From positions 1 to 64,000 of the forward strand of contig NZ_JIAI01000017.1 of assembly GCF_000620785.1 (NCBI RefSeq): DNA of 64,000 nt, read 5' to 3'. Source of the DNA: Actinospineispora acaciae DSM 45401 (GTDB lineage Bacteria > Actinomycetota > Actinomycetes > Mycobacteriales > Pseudonocardiaceae). The position numbers and the translations under genes were made by a program. The first letter of the stretch is position 1. Every line of letters starts with the position of its first letter. Positions 17,726 through 25,586 of the stretch are shown here, piece by piece. Below the pieces are notes generated by a model. The model was not told where the DNA came from. It did not search any database and saw nothing but the letters and a program-made list of their open reading frames with translations.

Positions 17726-18645
17726 CCGCTCATGTTAGCGACCGAACGATCGGTTGTCGGCGCCGCGGCCCGGACCGCCGCGCGCACCCAGGCCTGCGCC
17801 GGGTCGGTGTCCAGCCGGGCGTGCCAGGCCAGCGCCACCCGCAGCGGCGGCAGCGGCAGCGGCACCCGCACCACCCGCACGTCGCTGACCCGCGACCAGG
17901 CGGCGGCCAGCGAGCTGGGCACCAGCGCGAGCAGGTCGCCGGCCAGAGCCGCCGACATCGCCACCGAGTGGCTCGGCACGGTCAGCACCACCTGTCGGCT
18001 CAGTCCGCGCTCGGCGAGCAGGTCGTCCACCGGGCCGTGCGCCCGGGCCCGGCGGGACACGGTCAGCTGCGGCGTCGCGGCGAAGTCCGCCAGCTCGAGC
18101 GGCGCGGCGGACGCGAGTGGGTGCCCGGCGCGCACGACGCCGACCAGCCGTTCGGTCATCAGGTGCTCGGTGTGGATGTCCGGGGGCTGCGGGCCGAGCA
18201 CGCCGATGTCGAGGTCTACCTCGGTGCGCAGGTCCGCCGGGTCCTCGTCACCCTCCGCGAGGAACCGGATGGTCAGCCCGGGCGCCTCGCGGGACGTCCG
18301 CTCGACGAGGACCGGCGCGAGCACGGCGGTCAGGAAGTCGTTCGTGCGGATGGTCACGGTGCCTGACCAGCTCGCGGGGTCGGCGTCACCAGGGGGCTGG
18401 AGGACGGCGAGCGCGCTGGTCAGGGCCGCTTCGACGCGCGGGCGCATGGCCAGCGCCGCCGGCGTCGGGATCAGGCCCCGGCCGGCGGGCACCAGCAGCC
18501 GGTCGCCGGTGACCCGGCGCAGCCTGGCCAGCGTGCGGCTCATGGCGGGCGCGGACACGGACAGCCGCCGCGCCGCACCGGTCACGCTCTGTTCACGAAG
18601 GAGCGCGTCGAGGGCGGGCAGCAGGTTGAGGTCCGGCAGGTGCAT
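17722..18645 (-). CDS. LysR family transcriptional regulator
   Basis: The 307-residue protein opens with the LysR winged helix (LLPALDALLREQSVTGAARRLSVSAPAMSRTLARLR) and continues into a two-lobed inducer-binding domain. Its 3' end overlaps the hydratase start, and the second PaaR-like box lies within its last codons. It may be cotranscribed with the hydratase and TetR genes; whether it regulates them is unknown. Confidence 0.88.
   Translation of the reverse strand: MHLPDLNLLPALDALLREQSVTGAARRLSVSAPAMSRTLARLRRVTGDRLLVPAGRGLIPTPAALAMRPRVEAALTSALAVLQPPGDADPASWSGTVTIRTNDFLTAVLAPVLVERTSREAPGLTIRFLAEGDEDPADLRTEVDLDIGVLGPQPPDIHTEHLMTERLVGVVRAGHPLASAAPLELADFAATPQLTVSRRARAHGPVDDLLAERGLSRQVVLTVPSHSVAMSAALAGDLLALVPSSLAAAWSRVSDVRVVRVPLPLPPLRVALAWHARLDTDPAQAWVRAAVRAAAPTTDRSVANMSG
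17743..17756. promoter_or_regulatory. PaaR-like operator within the LysR 3' end, before the hydratase gene
   Basis: CGAACGATCGGTTG fits CNAACGNNCGTTNG with one mismatch; ACCGA/TCGGT arms also flank it. It is 18 bases before the GTG of the hydratase-TetR pair, so it could serve both that operon and autoregulation of the TetR gene. Confidence 0.5.
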
Positions 18646-18736
18646 CGTCCGCCGACGCTAGCCAGATCGTTGCGTTCGGGGCAATAGTTCGCCGTCAACG
18701 CTGCACTTGTTGTTAATAGAACCGAGCCCCGATGGG

Positions 18737-18799
18737 TGATCATCAGGCCGCTATGGTTGTTTCCGACCTGTTATAGCAACCCTGATGGCCTGATGATCA
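18737..18799. repeat. Long imperfect inverted repeat past the PucR gene
   Basis: TGATCATCAGGCC (18737-18749) is the exact inverse of GGCCTGATGATCA (18787-18799). Inside are a second inverted pair, GGTTG (18755-18759) and CAACC (18777-18781), and the strings CTATGG and TTATAGC, which recall the loop of the CCGTGAGTG palindromes. It lies 23 bases after the PucR gene 3' end and probably forms a terminator-like hairpin. Confidence 0.6.
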
Positions 18800-18821
18800 T
18801 GAAACCGGGCGGGGGCGGCGG

Positions 18822-20324
18822 CTACGGCGGGGACTGGCGGCGTTCGTCCAGGCGCAGCGCCAGCCAGAGCTCGGCGCGCAGGTCGGCGGAGTCCAGCTCG
18901 CGGCCGAGCAGGGTCTCCGCCTTGCGTATCCGGTTGCGCAGCGTGTGGCGGTGTATGCCCAGCTCGGCGGCGGCCGGGTCCCACTGGCCGTGGTGCGCCA
19001 GCCAGATCTTGAGCGAGCGCACCAGGTCGCCCCGGCCCGAGCGGTCGGCGTCCAGCAGCGGTCGCAGCACGGCCGCGCTGAACTCGCACGCTTCGGCGGC
19101 GGGCAGCAGGTCGAGCAGGTCGCGGCGGGGCAGGTCGCGGTAGTGGGTGACGCCGCCGGAGCCGGACTCGGCGGCCCGCCGCGCCTGGTCACGGGCCCGC
19201 CCCAGCTCGGCGTACCCGGCGGGCTCGGACACGCCGATCCGCAGGCCGTCGATGTCGCGCAGCGCCCGGATCGCCGCGTCGGCCCCGGCCCGGGACCCCG
19301 CGACGCAGACCAGTGAACCGTCCAGCTCGCCGTACACCACCCGGTCGGACCCCAGCCGCTCGGCCGCCACCGCGAGCGCCCGCACCCCACCCCGGCACTC
19401 CAGCAGCGTCACGGGCTCCTCCGGCAGCCCGTGCCACAGCTCGCCCGCCGCCTCCGCGACCAGCGCGGACTGCCCGGCCAGCAACAACCGCAGCGCCCCC
19501 GCCCGCACCGAGCGCGCGGCCCGCCCGATCGCCTGGGACCGCCCGAGCAGCAGCGTGCACAGCGGCACCGCCGCGTTCACCACCTGCCGCTGCGCCTCCG
19601 TCAACGGCGTGGCCCGCCCCACCGCCAGGAACCCGAGCAGCCCGGCGCGGCCGAACAGCGACTGCACCCAGGTCTGCGCGTCGCCGTCCCGCGAGACCAG
19701 GCTGGCCGACCCTGGGGCGTCGCGCAGCCGGTCCAGGTCGGCGGCCAGCGCGGCGGCCGGCCCGGACCCGCCGCCGGCCGTGGCCAGCACCGACCCCGCC
19801 GGGTCCAGCAGCAGCGCCCACCCGCCGACCAGCCTGACCACCTCGTCCAGCACCGCCTCCGGGCCGCCCGGCCCCACCGAGGCGGCGGTGAGCGTGCGCT
19901 GCGCGGCCATCAGGTAGTCCTTCGCGGCCAGCTCGCGCCGCTGCAGGGCGCGCGCCACCGCGCGGGTGATCGCCAGGAACGGCACCGGCCGGGGCACCTC
20001 CAGCACCGGCAGCCCGAGCTCGTCGGCCTCCGCGAGCATCGGCTCCGGCGCCCGGTCCCAGATCATCCCGACGCCGAACCCGATAGCGGCCACCCCGGCG
20101 GCGGCCAGCCGGCGCACGTACGCCCTCGGCTCCTCGCCGGACGCGGGCAGGCTCACCCCGGTGAGCAGCAGCAGCTCGCCGCCGAACAGGAACTCGGTCG
20201 GGTCCGGCAGCTCGCTGGCGTGCGCCCAGGTGATCCGGCGGTCGGTTCCACCCGCGCCGGCCAGCACCCGCAGCCGCAGCTCGGTCACCGCCAGCAGGTC
20301 GCGAACCGTCAGCTCATCCGACAT
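18822..20324 (-). CDS. PucR family transcriptional regulator
   Basis: The 500-residue protein begins with a PucR domain (LTVRDLLAVTELRLRVLAGAGG through GFGVGMIWDRAPEPMLAEADELGLPVLEVPRPVPF). A GAF-like middle region follows, then a C-terminal PucR helix-turn-helix (WDPAAAELGIHRHTLRNRIRKAETLLG, about residues 445-475). PucR regulators control purine or gamma-aminobutyrate use in other actinobacteria and bacilli. It diverges from an aldehyde dehydrogenase across an 80-bp region with a strong inverted repeat. ATG 20324 is chosen; earlier in-frame codons would run through the operator. Confidence 0.88.
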   Translation of the reverse strand: MSDELTVRDLLAVTELRLRVLAGAGGTDRRITWAHASELPDPTEFLFGGELLLLTGVSLPASGEEPRAYVRRLAAAGVAAIGFGVGMIWDRAPEPMLAEADELGLPVLEVPRPVPFLAITRAVARALQRRELAAKDYLMAAQRTLTAASVGPGGPEAVLDEVVRLVGGWALLLDPAGSVLATAGGGSGPAAALAADLDRLRDAPGSASLVSRDGDAQTWVQSLFGRAGLLGFLAVGRATPLTEAQRQVVNAAVPLCTLLLGRSQAIGRAARSVRAGALRLLLAGQSALVAEAAGELWHGLPEEPVTLLECRGGVRALAVAAERLGSDRVVYGELDGSLVCVAGSRAGADAAIRALRDIDGLRIGVSEPAGYAELGRARDQARRAAESGSGGVTHYRDLPRRDLLDLLPAAEACEFSAAVLRPLLDADRSGRGDLVRSLKIWLAHHGQWDPAAAELGIHRHTLRNRIRKAETLLGRELDSADLRAELWLALRLDERRQSPP

Positions 20325-20370
20325 GGACGATGTGGAAAATTTGACGTCCGCCACACTCCACATTGTCCAT
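20323..20370. promoter_or_regulatory. Divergent operator between PucR and aldehyde dehydrogenase genes
   Basis: ATGGACGATGTGGA (20323-20336) is inverted at 20357-20370 (TCCACATTGTCCAT) with a single mismatch and a 20-bp gap. It begins at the PucR start codon and ends 35 bases before the dehydrogenase ATG, so one bound regulator could control both. PucR itself is the likely binder. Confidence 0.6.
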
Positions 20371-20405
20371 ATACGGCGGCGCCTCCCAACGCGCACACTC
20401 GGATC

Positions 20406-21839
20406 ATGACGAGCAGCACGCCGTTCTGGGTCGCCGGCAAGCCGACCACGAGCCCGGACACCGTGACGATCACCAGCCCGTACGACGGCGCCGTCGCCGG
20501 CGCGCACGCGGTGCCCACCGAGGACGACGTGGAGCGCGCGGTCCGGGCCGCGCACGAGGTCCGCAAGGAGACCGCCGCGCTGCCCGCGCACGTCCGCGCC
20601 GACGCCCTCGACCACGTGTCGCGCACGCTGGCCGCCCGGCTCGACGAGTTCGCCGCGCTGATCACCGCCGAGTCCGGCAAGCCGCTGAAGTGGGCGCGGG
20701 TGGAGGCCAACCGCGCGGTGTCCACGTTCCGCTGGGCCGCCGAGGAGGCCCGCCGCTTCTCCGGCCGGGTGCAGCGCCTGGACACCGACCCCGGCGGGGT
20801 GGGCCGCACCGCGCTGATCCGGCGGGTGCCGCGCGGGCCGGTGTTGGGCATCACCCCGTTCAACTTCCCGCTCAACCTGGTCGCGCACAAGGTCGCGCCG
20901 GCCATCGCGGTGGGCGCCCCGATCGTGCTCAAGCCCGCGCCGGCCACCCCGCTGACCGCGCTCGCGCTCGGCGAGGTGCTGGCCGAGACCGACCTGCCGG
21001 CCGGCGCCTGGTCGGTGCTGCCGGTGCCGAACTCGGCGGCGCCCGCGCTGGTCGCCGACCCCCGGCTGCCGGTGGTGTCGTTCACCGGGTCCGGCCCGGT
21101 CGGCTGGGGGATCAAGGAGTCCGTGCCGCGCAAGCACGTCGCTCTGGAGCTCGGCGGCAACGGCGCGGTGCTGGTCTGTCCGGACTGGACGGACCTGGAC
21201 TTCGCCGCGAAGCGGATCGCGACGTTCGCGATGTACCAGGCCGGGCAGTCCTGCATCTCCGTGCAGCGGGTGTACGCGCATGCGTCGGTGTTCGCCGAGC
21301 TGAGGGAGAAGGTGCTCGCCGAGGTCGCCGCGCTGGTCGTCGGCGACCCGCGCGACCCGGCCACCGACATCGGCCCGATGATCAGCGAGGCGGCGGCGGA
21401 GCGCGCGCACTCCTGGGTCGCGGCCGCGGTGGCCGCCAACGCGCACCTGGAGACCGGCGGCGGCCGCACCGGCGCCGCCCTGGAGCCGACCGTCCTCACC
21501 CGCGCGCCGGAAAACACCCAGGTCATGGCCGACGAGGTCTTCGCCCCGGTGGTGTCGCTGAACCCAGTGGACTCCGTGGAGGAAGGCTTCGCCCGCATCA
21601 ACGCCTCCCAGTTCGGCCTGCAGGCCGGCGTCTTCACCTCCGACCTGCACACCGCGTTCGCCGCCTCCGCCACCCTCGAGGTCGGCGGCGTCCTCATCGG
21701 CGACGTCCCCAGCTTCCGCGCCGACCAAATGCCCTACGGCGGCTCCAAGGAGTCCGGCATAGGCCGCGAAGGCCCCGCGTCCGCCATGGCCGACTTCACC
21801 GAAGAACGAGTCACCGTCCTCACCGGCCTACCGTTGTAA
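20406..21839 (+). CDS. NAD(P)-dependent aldehyde dehydrogenase (succinate-semialdehyde dehydrogenase-like)
   Basis: The 477-residue protein has all catalytic elements of the superfamily: Asn153 in ITPFNFPLN, Glu248 in ALELGGNG, nucleophile Cys283 in GQSCISVQR, and DEVFAPVVSL and PYGGSKESGIGREG near the end. Pairing with a PucR regulator suggests oxidation of an amine-derived semialdehyde such as succinic semialdehyde, but no aminotransferase is adjacent. A 22-bp-period repeat follows its stop. Confidence 0.93.
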   Translation: MTSSTPFWVAGKPTTSPDTVTITSPYDGAVAGAHAVPTEDDVERAVRAAHEVRKETAALPAHVRADALDHVSRTLAARLDEFAALITAESGKPLKWARVEANRAVSTFRWAAEEARRFSGRVQRLDTDPGGVGRTALIRRVPRGPVLGITPFNFPLNLVAHKVAPAIAVGAPIVLKPAPATPLTALALGEVLAETDLPAGAWSVLPVPNSAAPALVADPRLPVVSFTGSGPVGWGIKESVPRKHVALELGGNGAVLVCPDWTDLDFAAKRIATFAMYQAGQSCISVQRVYAHASVFAELREKVLAEVAALVVGDPRDPATDIGPMISEAAAERAHSWVAAAVAANAHLETGGGRTGAALEPTVLTRAPENTQVMADEVFAPVVSLNPVDSVEEGFARINASQFGLQAGVFTSDLHTAFAASATLEVGGVLIGDVPSFRADQMPYGGSKESGIGREGPASAMADFTEERVTVLTGLPL

Positions 21840-21843
21840 GAAA

Positions 21844-21896
21844 CCGCCCGCGAGTCGGGAGTCTCAGCACACCGAGTCGCGGATTTTGGCACACCG
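21844..21896 (+). repeat. 22-bp-period intergenic repeat, copy 1
   Basis: CCGCCCGCGAGTCGGG begins five bases after the dehydrogenase stop. CGAGTCG recurs at 21851 and 21873 and GCACACCG at 21867 and 21889, each pair 22 bp apart. A second copy in the opposite orientation lies at 40682-40723, also just past a stop codon. Confidence 0.75.
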
Positions 21897-21906
21897 CGCA
21901 CGGCGG

Positions 21907-21921
21907 ATCAGATAATCTGAT
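21907..21921. promoter_or_regulatory. Toxin-antitoxin operator/promoter
   Basis: ATCAGATAATCTGAT is a perfect 15-bp palindrome. It contains the -10-like GATAAT (21911-21916) and ends four bases before the antitoxin ATG. The layout suggests a leaderless transcript and autorepression by the antitoxin complex. Confidence 0.6.
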
Positions 21922-21925
21922 TCGT

Positions 21926-22195
21926 ATGAAGGAGATGACGGCGACGGAGGTCGCCCGGAACTTCTCCGCCGTGCTGGACAGCGTCGAGGCCGGCGAGACG
22001 GTGGTGATCACCCGGGGTGGCGAGCGGGTGGCCACGGTGGCGCCGGCCCCGCGCGCCAACGGCGGCGCGCTCATTGAGGTGCTGCGCGAGATACAGGACC
22101 GTGACGACGTATTCGACGACACGTTCGCTGCCAATGTTGCGGCGATCCGCGAGGCCACGAGGCCAGAGCTGGATACCGATCCGTGGCGCGGGTGA
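21926..22195 (+). CDS. Type II antitoxin, Phd/YefM family
   Basis: The 89-residue protein starts MKEMTATEVARNFSAVLDSV and continues EAGETVVITRGGERVATVAP, the N-terminal DNA-binding fold of Phd/YefM antitoxins. Its C-terminal tail (EIQDRDDVFDDTF) is acidic and would wrap the toxin. The stop lies 13 bases inside the PIN toxin gene. With a perfect palindrome over the likely -10 box, the pair is probably autoregulated. Confidence 0.9.
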   Translation: MKEMTATEVARNFSAVLDSVEAGETVVITRGGERVATVAPAPRANGGALIEVLREIQDRDDVFDDTFAANVAAIREATRPELDTDPWRG

Positions 22196-22581
22196 TCCTC
22201 GATACCGGCGTGCTCATCGAGGTGGGCCGTCGCCGGCTCGGCCTCTCGGCGCTGTCCGCCCAAGACGACATAGCACTCCCGGCCGTCGTCCTGGCCGAGT
22301 ACTTGGCCGGGCTTCAGATCGATCCCGACCCGGACCGCCGGGCGCGAGGCCGCGCCGAGCTGGAACGCATCCGCGCGGTCGCACCGATTGAGGACTACAC
22401 GGCCAAGGTCGCCCCGCACCACGCCGACCTGCTCGCGCACACTCGACGAACCGGGCGACCGCGCGGCCCGCACGACCTGATCATCGCCGCCACCGCCCGG
22501 GCCACCGACCGCGTGCTCCTCACCACCGACCGCAAGGCCGCGTTCGAAGACCTCCCCGGCGTACAGGTCCGGGCGCTCTAA
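22183..22581 (+). CDS. PIN domain toxin (VapC family ribonuclease)
   Basis: The 132-residue protein has the PIN acidic sites: ILDTGVLIE (first Asp), VVLAEYLAGL (Glu), PHDLIIAATA (Asp) and TTDRKAAF (last Asp). VapC toxins cleave tRNA or rRNA when the antitoxin is degraded. The GTG start overlaps the antitoxin gene by 13 bases. The 3' end overlaps the convergent SDR gene by a few bases. Confidence 0.9.
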   Translation: MARVILDTGVLIEVGRRRLGLSALSAQDDIALPAVVLAEYLAGLQIDPDPDRRARGRAELERIRAVAPIEDYTAKVAPHHADLLAHTRRTGRPRGPHDLIIAATARATDRVLLTTDRKAAFEDLPGVQVRAL

Positions 22582-23325
22582 GGCGCCCCACCGTCCAGCC
22601 GCAGCACCGCCCCGGTGCAGAACGACGACGCCTCGCCGGCAAAGTACAACGCCGCCCCGACAATCTCCTCCGGCTCCCCACACCGACCCAGAGCGAGGTT
22701 CTGCTCATACCGCGCGAACGTCTCCGCCGACCACGCCTTCGAGATGTCCGTACGAAACGGCCCGGCCTGGATCGCGTTCACCCGCACGGTGGGCCCGAAC
22801 GCATGCGCCATCCCCACGGTCAGCGCGTTCAACCCCGCCTTGGCCGCCGCGTACGGCAGCTCCGCGGGGCCGGGGCGGACCGCCGCTATCGAGCTGACGT
22901 TGATGATCGAACCGCCGTCGCCGGCCGCCATCCGGGTCCCGACCGCCGAGGCAAGCCGGAACGGCCCCTTCAGGTTCACGCCGATGACCTTGTCGAACAG
23001 CGCCTCGGACACCCCATCCAAGCTCGGGTACAACGGCGACAGGCCGGCGTTGTTGACCAGCACGTCCACCCGCCCGAACTCGCCGTGCGGCGTCCACCAA
23101 CGCGTCGCAGTCCGCCCAGTCGGACACGTTGCACCGCACCGGCAGCGCCGCCACCCCGTGTTCGCTCGTGACCGAGGCGGCCAGCGAGGCGCAGGCGTCC
23201 AGCTTCCGGCTGGCGATCACCACCGACGCCCCGCGCGCGGCGAACGCGCCGACCATCTCCCGGCCCATGCCCCGGCTGCCCCCGGTGACCAGCACGACCC
23301 TGCCCGCGAAGTCCCCGAAGTCCAC
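22578..23325 (-). pseudogene. SDR family oxidoreductase, frameshifted
   Basis: The N-terminal half from GTG 23325 reads FAGRVVLVTGGSRGMGREMV, the Rossmann motif TGxxxGxG, up to DCDALVDAA. The C-terminal half is in another frame: VDVLVNNAGLSPLYPS, then SSIAAVRPGPAELPYAAAKAGLNAL (Ser, Tyr-x3-Lys catalytic residues) and a normal end at 22578. The junction is around 23083-23090, where one extra base or two missing bases break the frame before the expected GEFGRVDVLVNN. Both halves are otherwise intact, so this is either a recent mutation or a sequencing error. Confidence 0.8.
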
Positions 23326-23432
23326 GCCGGCAACATATCGTGGAACGCGATGCCGACCATCCGCGAAGCGGCCCCCGCCGACCCGCCGCACGACGGCCCC
23401 AGGACGTGGGCCATGCGCCGCGAGCGACGCCC

Positions 23433-23843
23433 GTGAGTGACGAGTTCGTCGAACGGGTCCGGGTGGTGTGTCTCGCGCTGCCCGAGGCGTACCAGGAACC
23501 CGCCTGGATAGGGACCCGGTGGCGTGTTCGCGGACACACCTTTGCCCATGTCCTGCCGATCGAGGACGGGCGGCCCCCGGTGTACGCCAGGGCGGTGGGT
23601 ACGGACGGCCCGGTCGTGGTGCTCACGTTCAGCGCATCGCTGTCCGAGCTCGACGCGCTGGCCAGCACCGATCGCGGGTACTTCCGGGCGCATTTCGGAC
23701 GCGACGTGGGCGGGCTGATCCTGGGCGACGACGTCGACTGGGACGAGGTCGCCGAGCTGCTCACCGAGAGCTACCGGATGCATGCGCCCCGCAAGCTCGT
23801 CGACCGGCTCGACCCGCGCCCGGGCCCGCGTCCGCCGTCATAG
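23433..23843 (+). CDS. MmcQ/YjbR family protein
   Basis: The 136-residue protein shows the YjbR fold signature: FVERVRVVCLALPEAYQEPAW, then WRVRGHTFAHVL, and a C-terminal WDEVAELLTESYRMHAPRKLVDRL. Members have a CyaY-like fold and are called DNA-binding proteins, but a function is not established. The GTG at 23433 is chosen. A LysR gene starts nine bases downstream in the same direction. Confidence 0.85.
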   Translation: MSDEFVERVRVVCLALPEAYQEPAWIGTRWRVRGHTFAHVLPIEDGRPPVYARAVGTDGPVVVLTFSASLSELDALASTDRGYFRAHFGRDVGGLILGDDVDWDEVAELLTESYRMHAPRKLVDRLDPRPGPRPPS

Positions 23844-23852
23844 CCTCTGTCT

Positions 23853-24755
23853 ATGGACGTGCACCTGCGGGACCTTCGGTACTTCGTCGCCGTCGCCGAG
23901 GAGCTCAGCTTCACCAGGGCGGCCACCGAGCGGCTGTTCATCTCCCAGCCGACGCTGAGCAAGCAGATCCGCCAGCTCGAGCTCACCCTGCGGGTCACCC
24001 TGTTCGAGCGGGACCGGCGCACGGTCGCGCTGACCCCGGAGGGGCAGGCGCTGCTGCCCAGGGCGCGCGAGCTGATCGAGGGGTGGTCGCGGACCCAGCG
24101 CGCGCTGGCCGACGCCGGCCGAGGGCGGACGCTCACCGTCGGGTTCCAGACCAGGATCGGGCGCGGGCTGATCCCGGTGGTGACCGGGCGGATGGCGCGC
24201 GTGCTGCCGGACTGGAAGCTGCTGTTCCGGCAGGTGTCGTGGGCCGATCCGTCGGCCGGGCTGTGCTCCGACGAGGTGGACGTGGCGGTGGCCTGGCTGC
24301 CGTTCCCGCCCGGCGACAAGCTGTCCTGGACGGTGGTGGCCACCGAGGAGCGGTGGGTGGCGCTGCCCGCCGGGCATCGGCTGGCCGCCCGCGACGTGGT
24401 GCCGTTCGCCGAGCTGGCCGACGAGCCGTTCATCGCGCTGCCCGCCTCGGCCGGGCCGTTGCGCGCGTTCTGGCTGGCGGCCGACCAGCGCGACACCCCG
24501 CCCCGGATCGCCGCCGAGGCATCGACCGCCGACGAGATGTTCGAGGCGGTGGCCGCCGCGCTCGGCGTTGCGCTCGTGTCCGTCGGCGACACCGACAACT
24601 ACCGCCGAGCCGACCTGGCCTTCCGCCCGGTCACCGGCCTGCCGCCGGCCGAGCTCGCGGTGGCCTGGCGCAGCGCGGGCGGCCGCCGAGAGGTGCACGT
24701 CTTCGCAGACGCCTGCCTGCGCTGCCTGTGCGACCCCCAACCCGTGAGTGGCTAG
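23853..24755 (+). CDS. LysR family transcriptional regulator
   Basis: The 300-residue protein has a classical LysR winged helix (LRDLRYFVAVAEELSFTRAATERLFISQPTLSKQIRQLE) and a periplasmic-binding-like effector domain from about residue 90. The final codons (CCC GTG AGT GGC TAG) lie inside palindrome E, which supplies the stop. Its target is not apparent; the upstream YjbR gene may be cotranscribed. Confidence 0.92.
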   Translation: MDVHLRDLRYFVAVAEELSFTRAATERLFISQPTLSKQIRQLELTLRVTLFERDRRTVALTPEGQALLPRARELIEGWSRTQRALADAGRGRTLTVGFQTRIGRGLIPVVTGRMARVLPDWKLLFRQVSWADPSAGLCSDEVDVAVAWLPFPPGDKLSWTVVATEERWVALPAGHRLAARDVVPFAELADEPFIALPASAGPLRAFWLAADQRDTPPRIAAEASTADEMFEAVAAALGVALVSVGDTDNYRRADLAFRPVTGLPPAELAVAWRSAGGRREVHVFADACLRCLCDPQPVSG

Positions 24756-24786
24756 GGCCGTCATAGCGGCCCTAGCCACTCACGCG
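24741..24786. repeat. CCGTGAGTG palindrome, copy E, between convergent genes
   Basis: Perfect 18-bp arms (24743-24760, 24767-24784) enclose loop TCATAG; the core is identical to copy D. It overlaps the last codons of the LysR gene and ends six bases before the pirin gene 3' end, so it can act for both converging transcripts. Confidence 0.92.
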
Positions 24787-24791
24787 TGGTG

Positions 24792-25535
24792 TCAGCCCAG
24801 GGCGGTGTGCATCTCCCAGAGGAGAAGTTCGGCGGGGGCGGTGGCGGTGAGGAGGTGGCCGCCGGTGGCGGTCAGGCGCACGGCGTCGCCGGCGGTCAGT
24901 TCGCCCGCGGACTCCAGGGTGACGGCGCCGCGCGCGATGAACAGGTGCAGGTACGGGGCGTCGGGCAGGCGCACGGACCCGCCGGTGTCCAGGCGGGCGG
25001 CGTACAGCGCGGCGTCCGAGCTGTTGATCCGGATCGCGGCGTCGTGGCGGGCCATCCCGGACGCGACGGGCACCAGGCCACCGGCGAGCAGCTCGGCGTC
25101 CACCTCGGCCTGCTGGTAGCCGGGCGTGAGGCCGCCCTCGTCCGGCAGCACCCACATCTGGACGAAGTGCACCGGCTGGTCGTGCGCGTCCGGGGCGTCG
25201 TTCTTCTCCGAGTGCAGGATGCCGGTGCCGGCGCTCATCCGTTGCGCGAGCCCGGGGTAGATCACGCCGTTGTGGCCCTCGGAGTCCTGGTGCACCAGCG
25301 AGCCGCGCAGCACCCAGGTGACGATCTCCATGTCCCGGTGCGGGTGGGTGTCGAAGCCGGTGCCGGGCGCGACCGTGTCGTCGTTGTTGACCAGCAGCAG
25401 GCCGTGGTGGGTGTTGCGCTCGTCGTAGTGGTGGCCGAACGAGAACGAGTGGCGCGAGTCGAGCCAGTCCAGCTCGGTGTGGAACCTGTCGACCGCGCGC
25501 CGCAGGTCGACCTTTGGTGTTCTCACGCCGTCCAC
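24792..25535 (-). CDS. Pirin family protein
   Basis: The 247-residue bicupin begins with the pirin signature DSRHSFSFGHHYDERNTHHG, then GTGFDTHPHRDMEIVTWVLRG with the His ligands and AGTGILHSE with His and Glu. It therefore keeps the metal site of quercetinase-like pirins. It is convergent with the LysR gene across palindrome E and divergent from the CPBP protease gene. Confidence 0.92.
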   Translation of the reverse strand: MDGVRTPKVDLRRAVDRFHTELDWLDSRHSFSFGHHYDERNTHHGLLLVNNDDTVAPGTGFDTHPHRDMEIVTWVLRGSLVHQDSEGHNGVIYPGLAQRMSAGTGILHSEKNDAPDAHDQPVHFVQMWVLPDEGGLTPGYQQAEVDAELLAGGLVPVASGMARHDAAIRINSSDAALYAARLDTGGSVRLPDAPYLHLFIARGAVTLESAGELTAGDAVRLTATGGHLLTATAPAELLLWEMHTALG

Positions 25536-25586
25536 CCGGGCGACGGTACGCTCCCCGGCGACGGATATCGAAACGGCGGGGGCGTA

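Noticed and set aside
23430..23443. CCGTGAGTGA at the YjbR start as another palindrome copy
   Set aside because: Only one arm-like string is present, with no loop or opposing arm; it is the start codon region of the gene.
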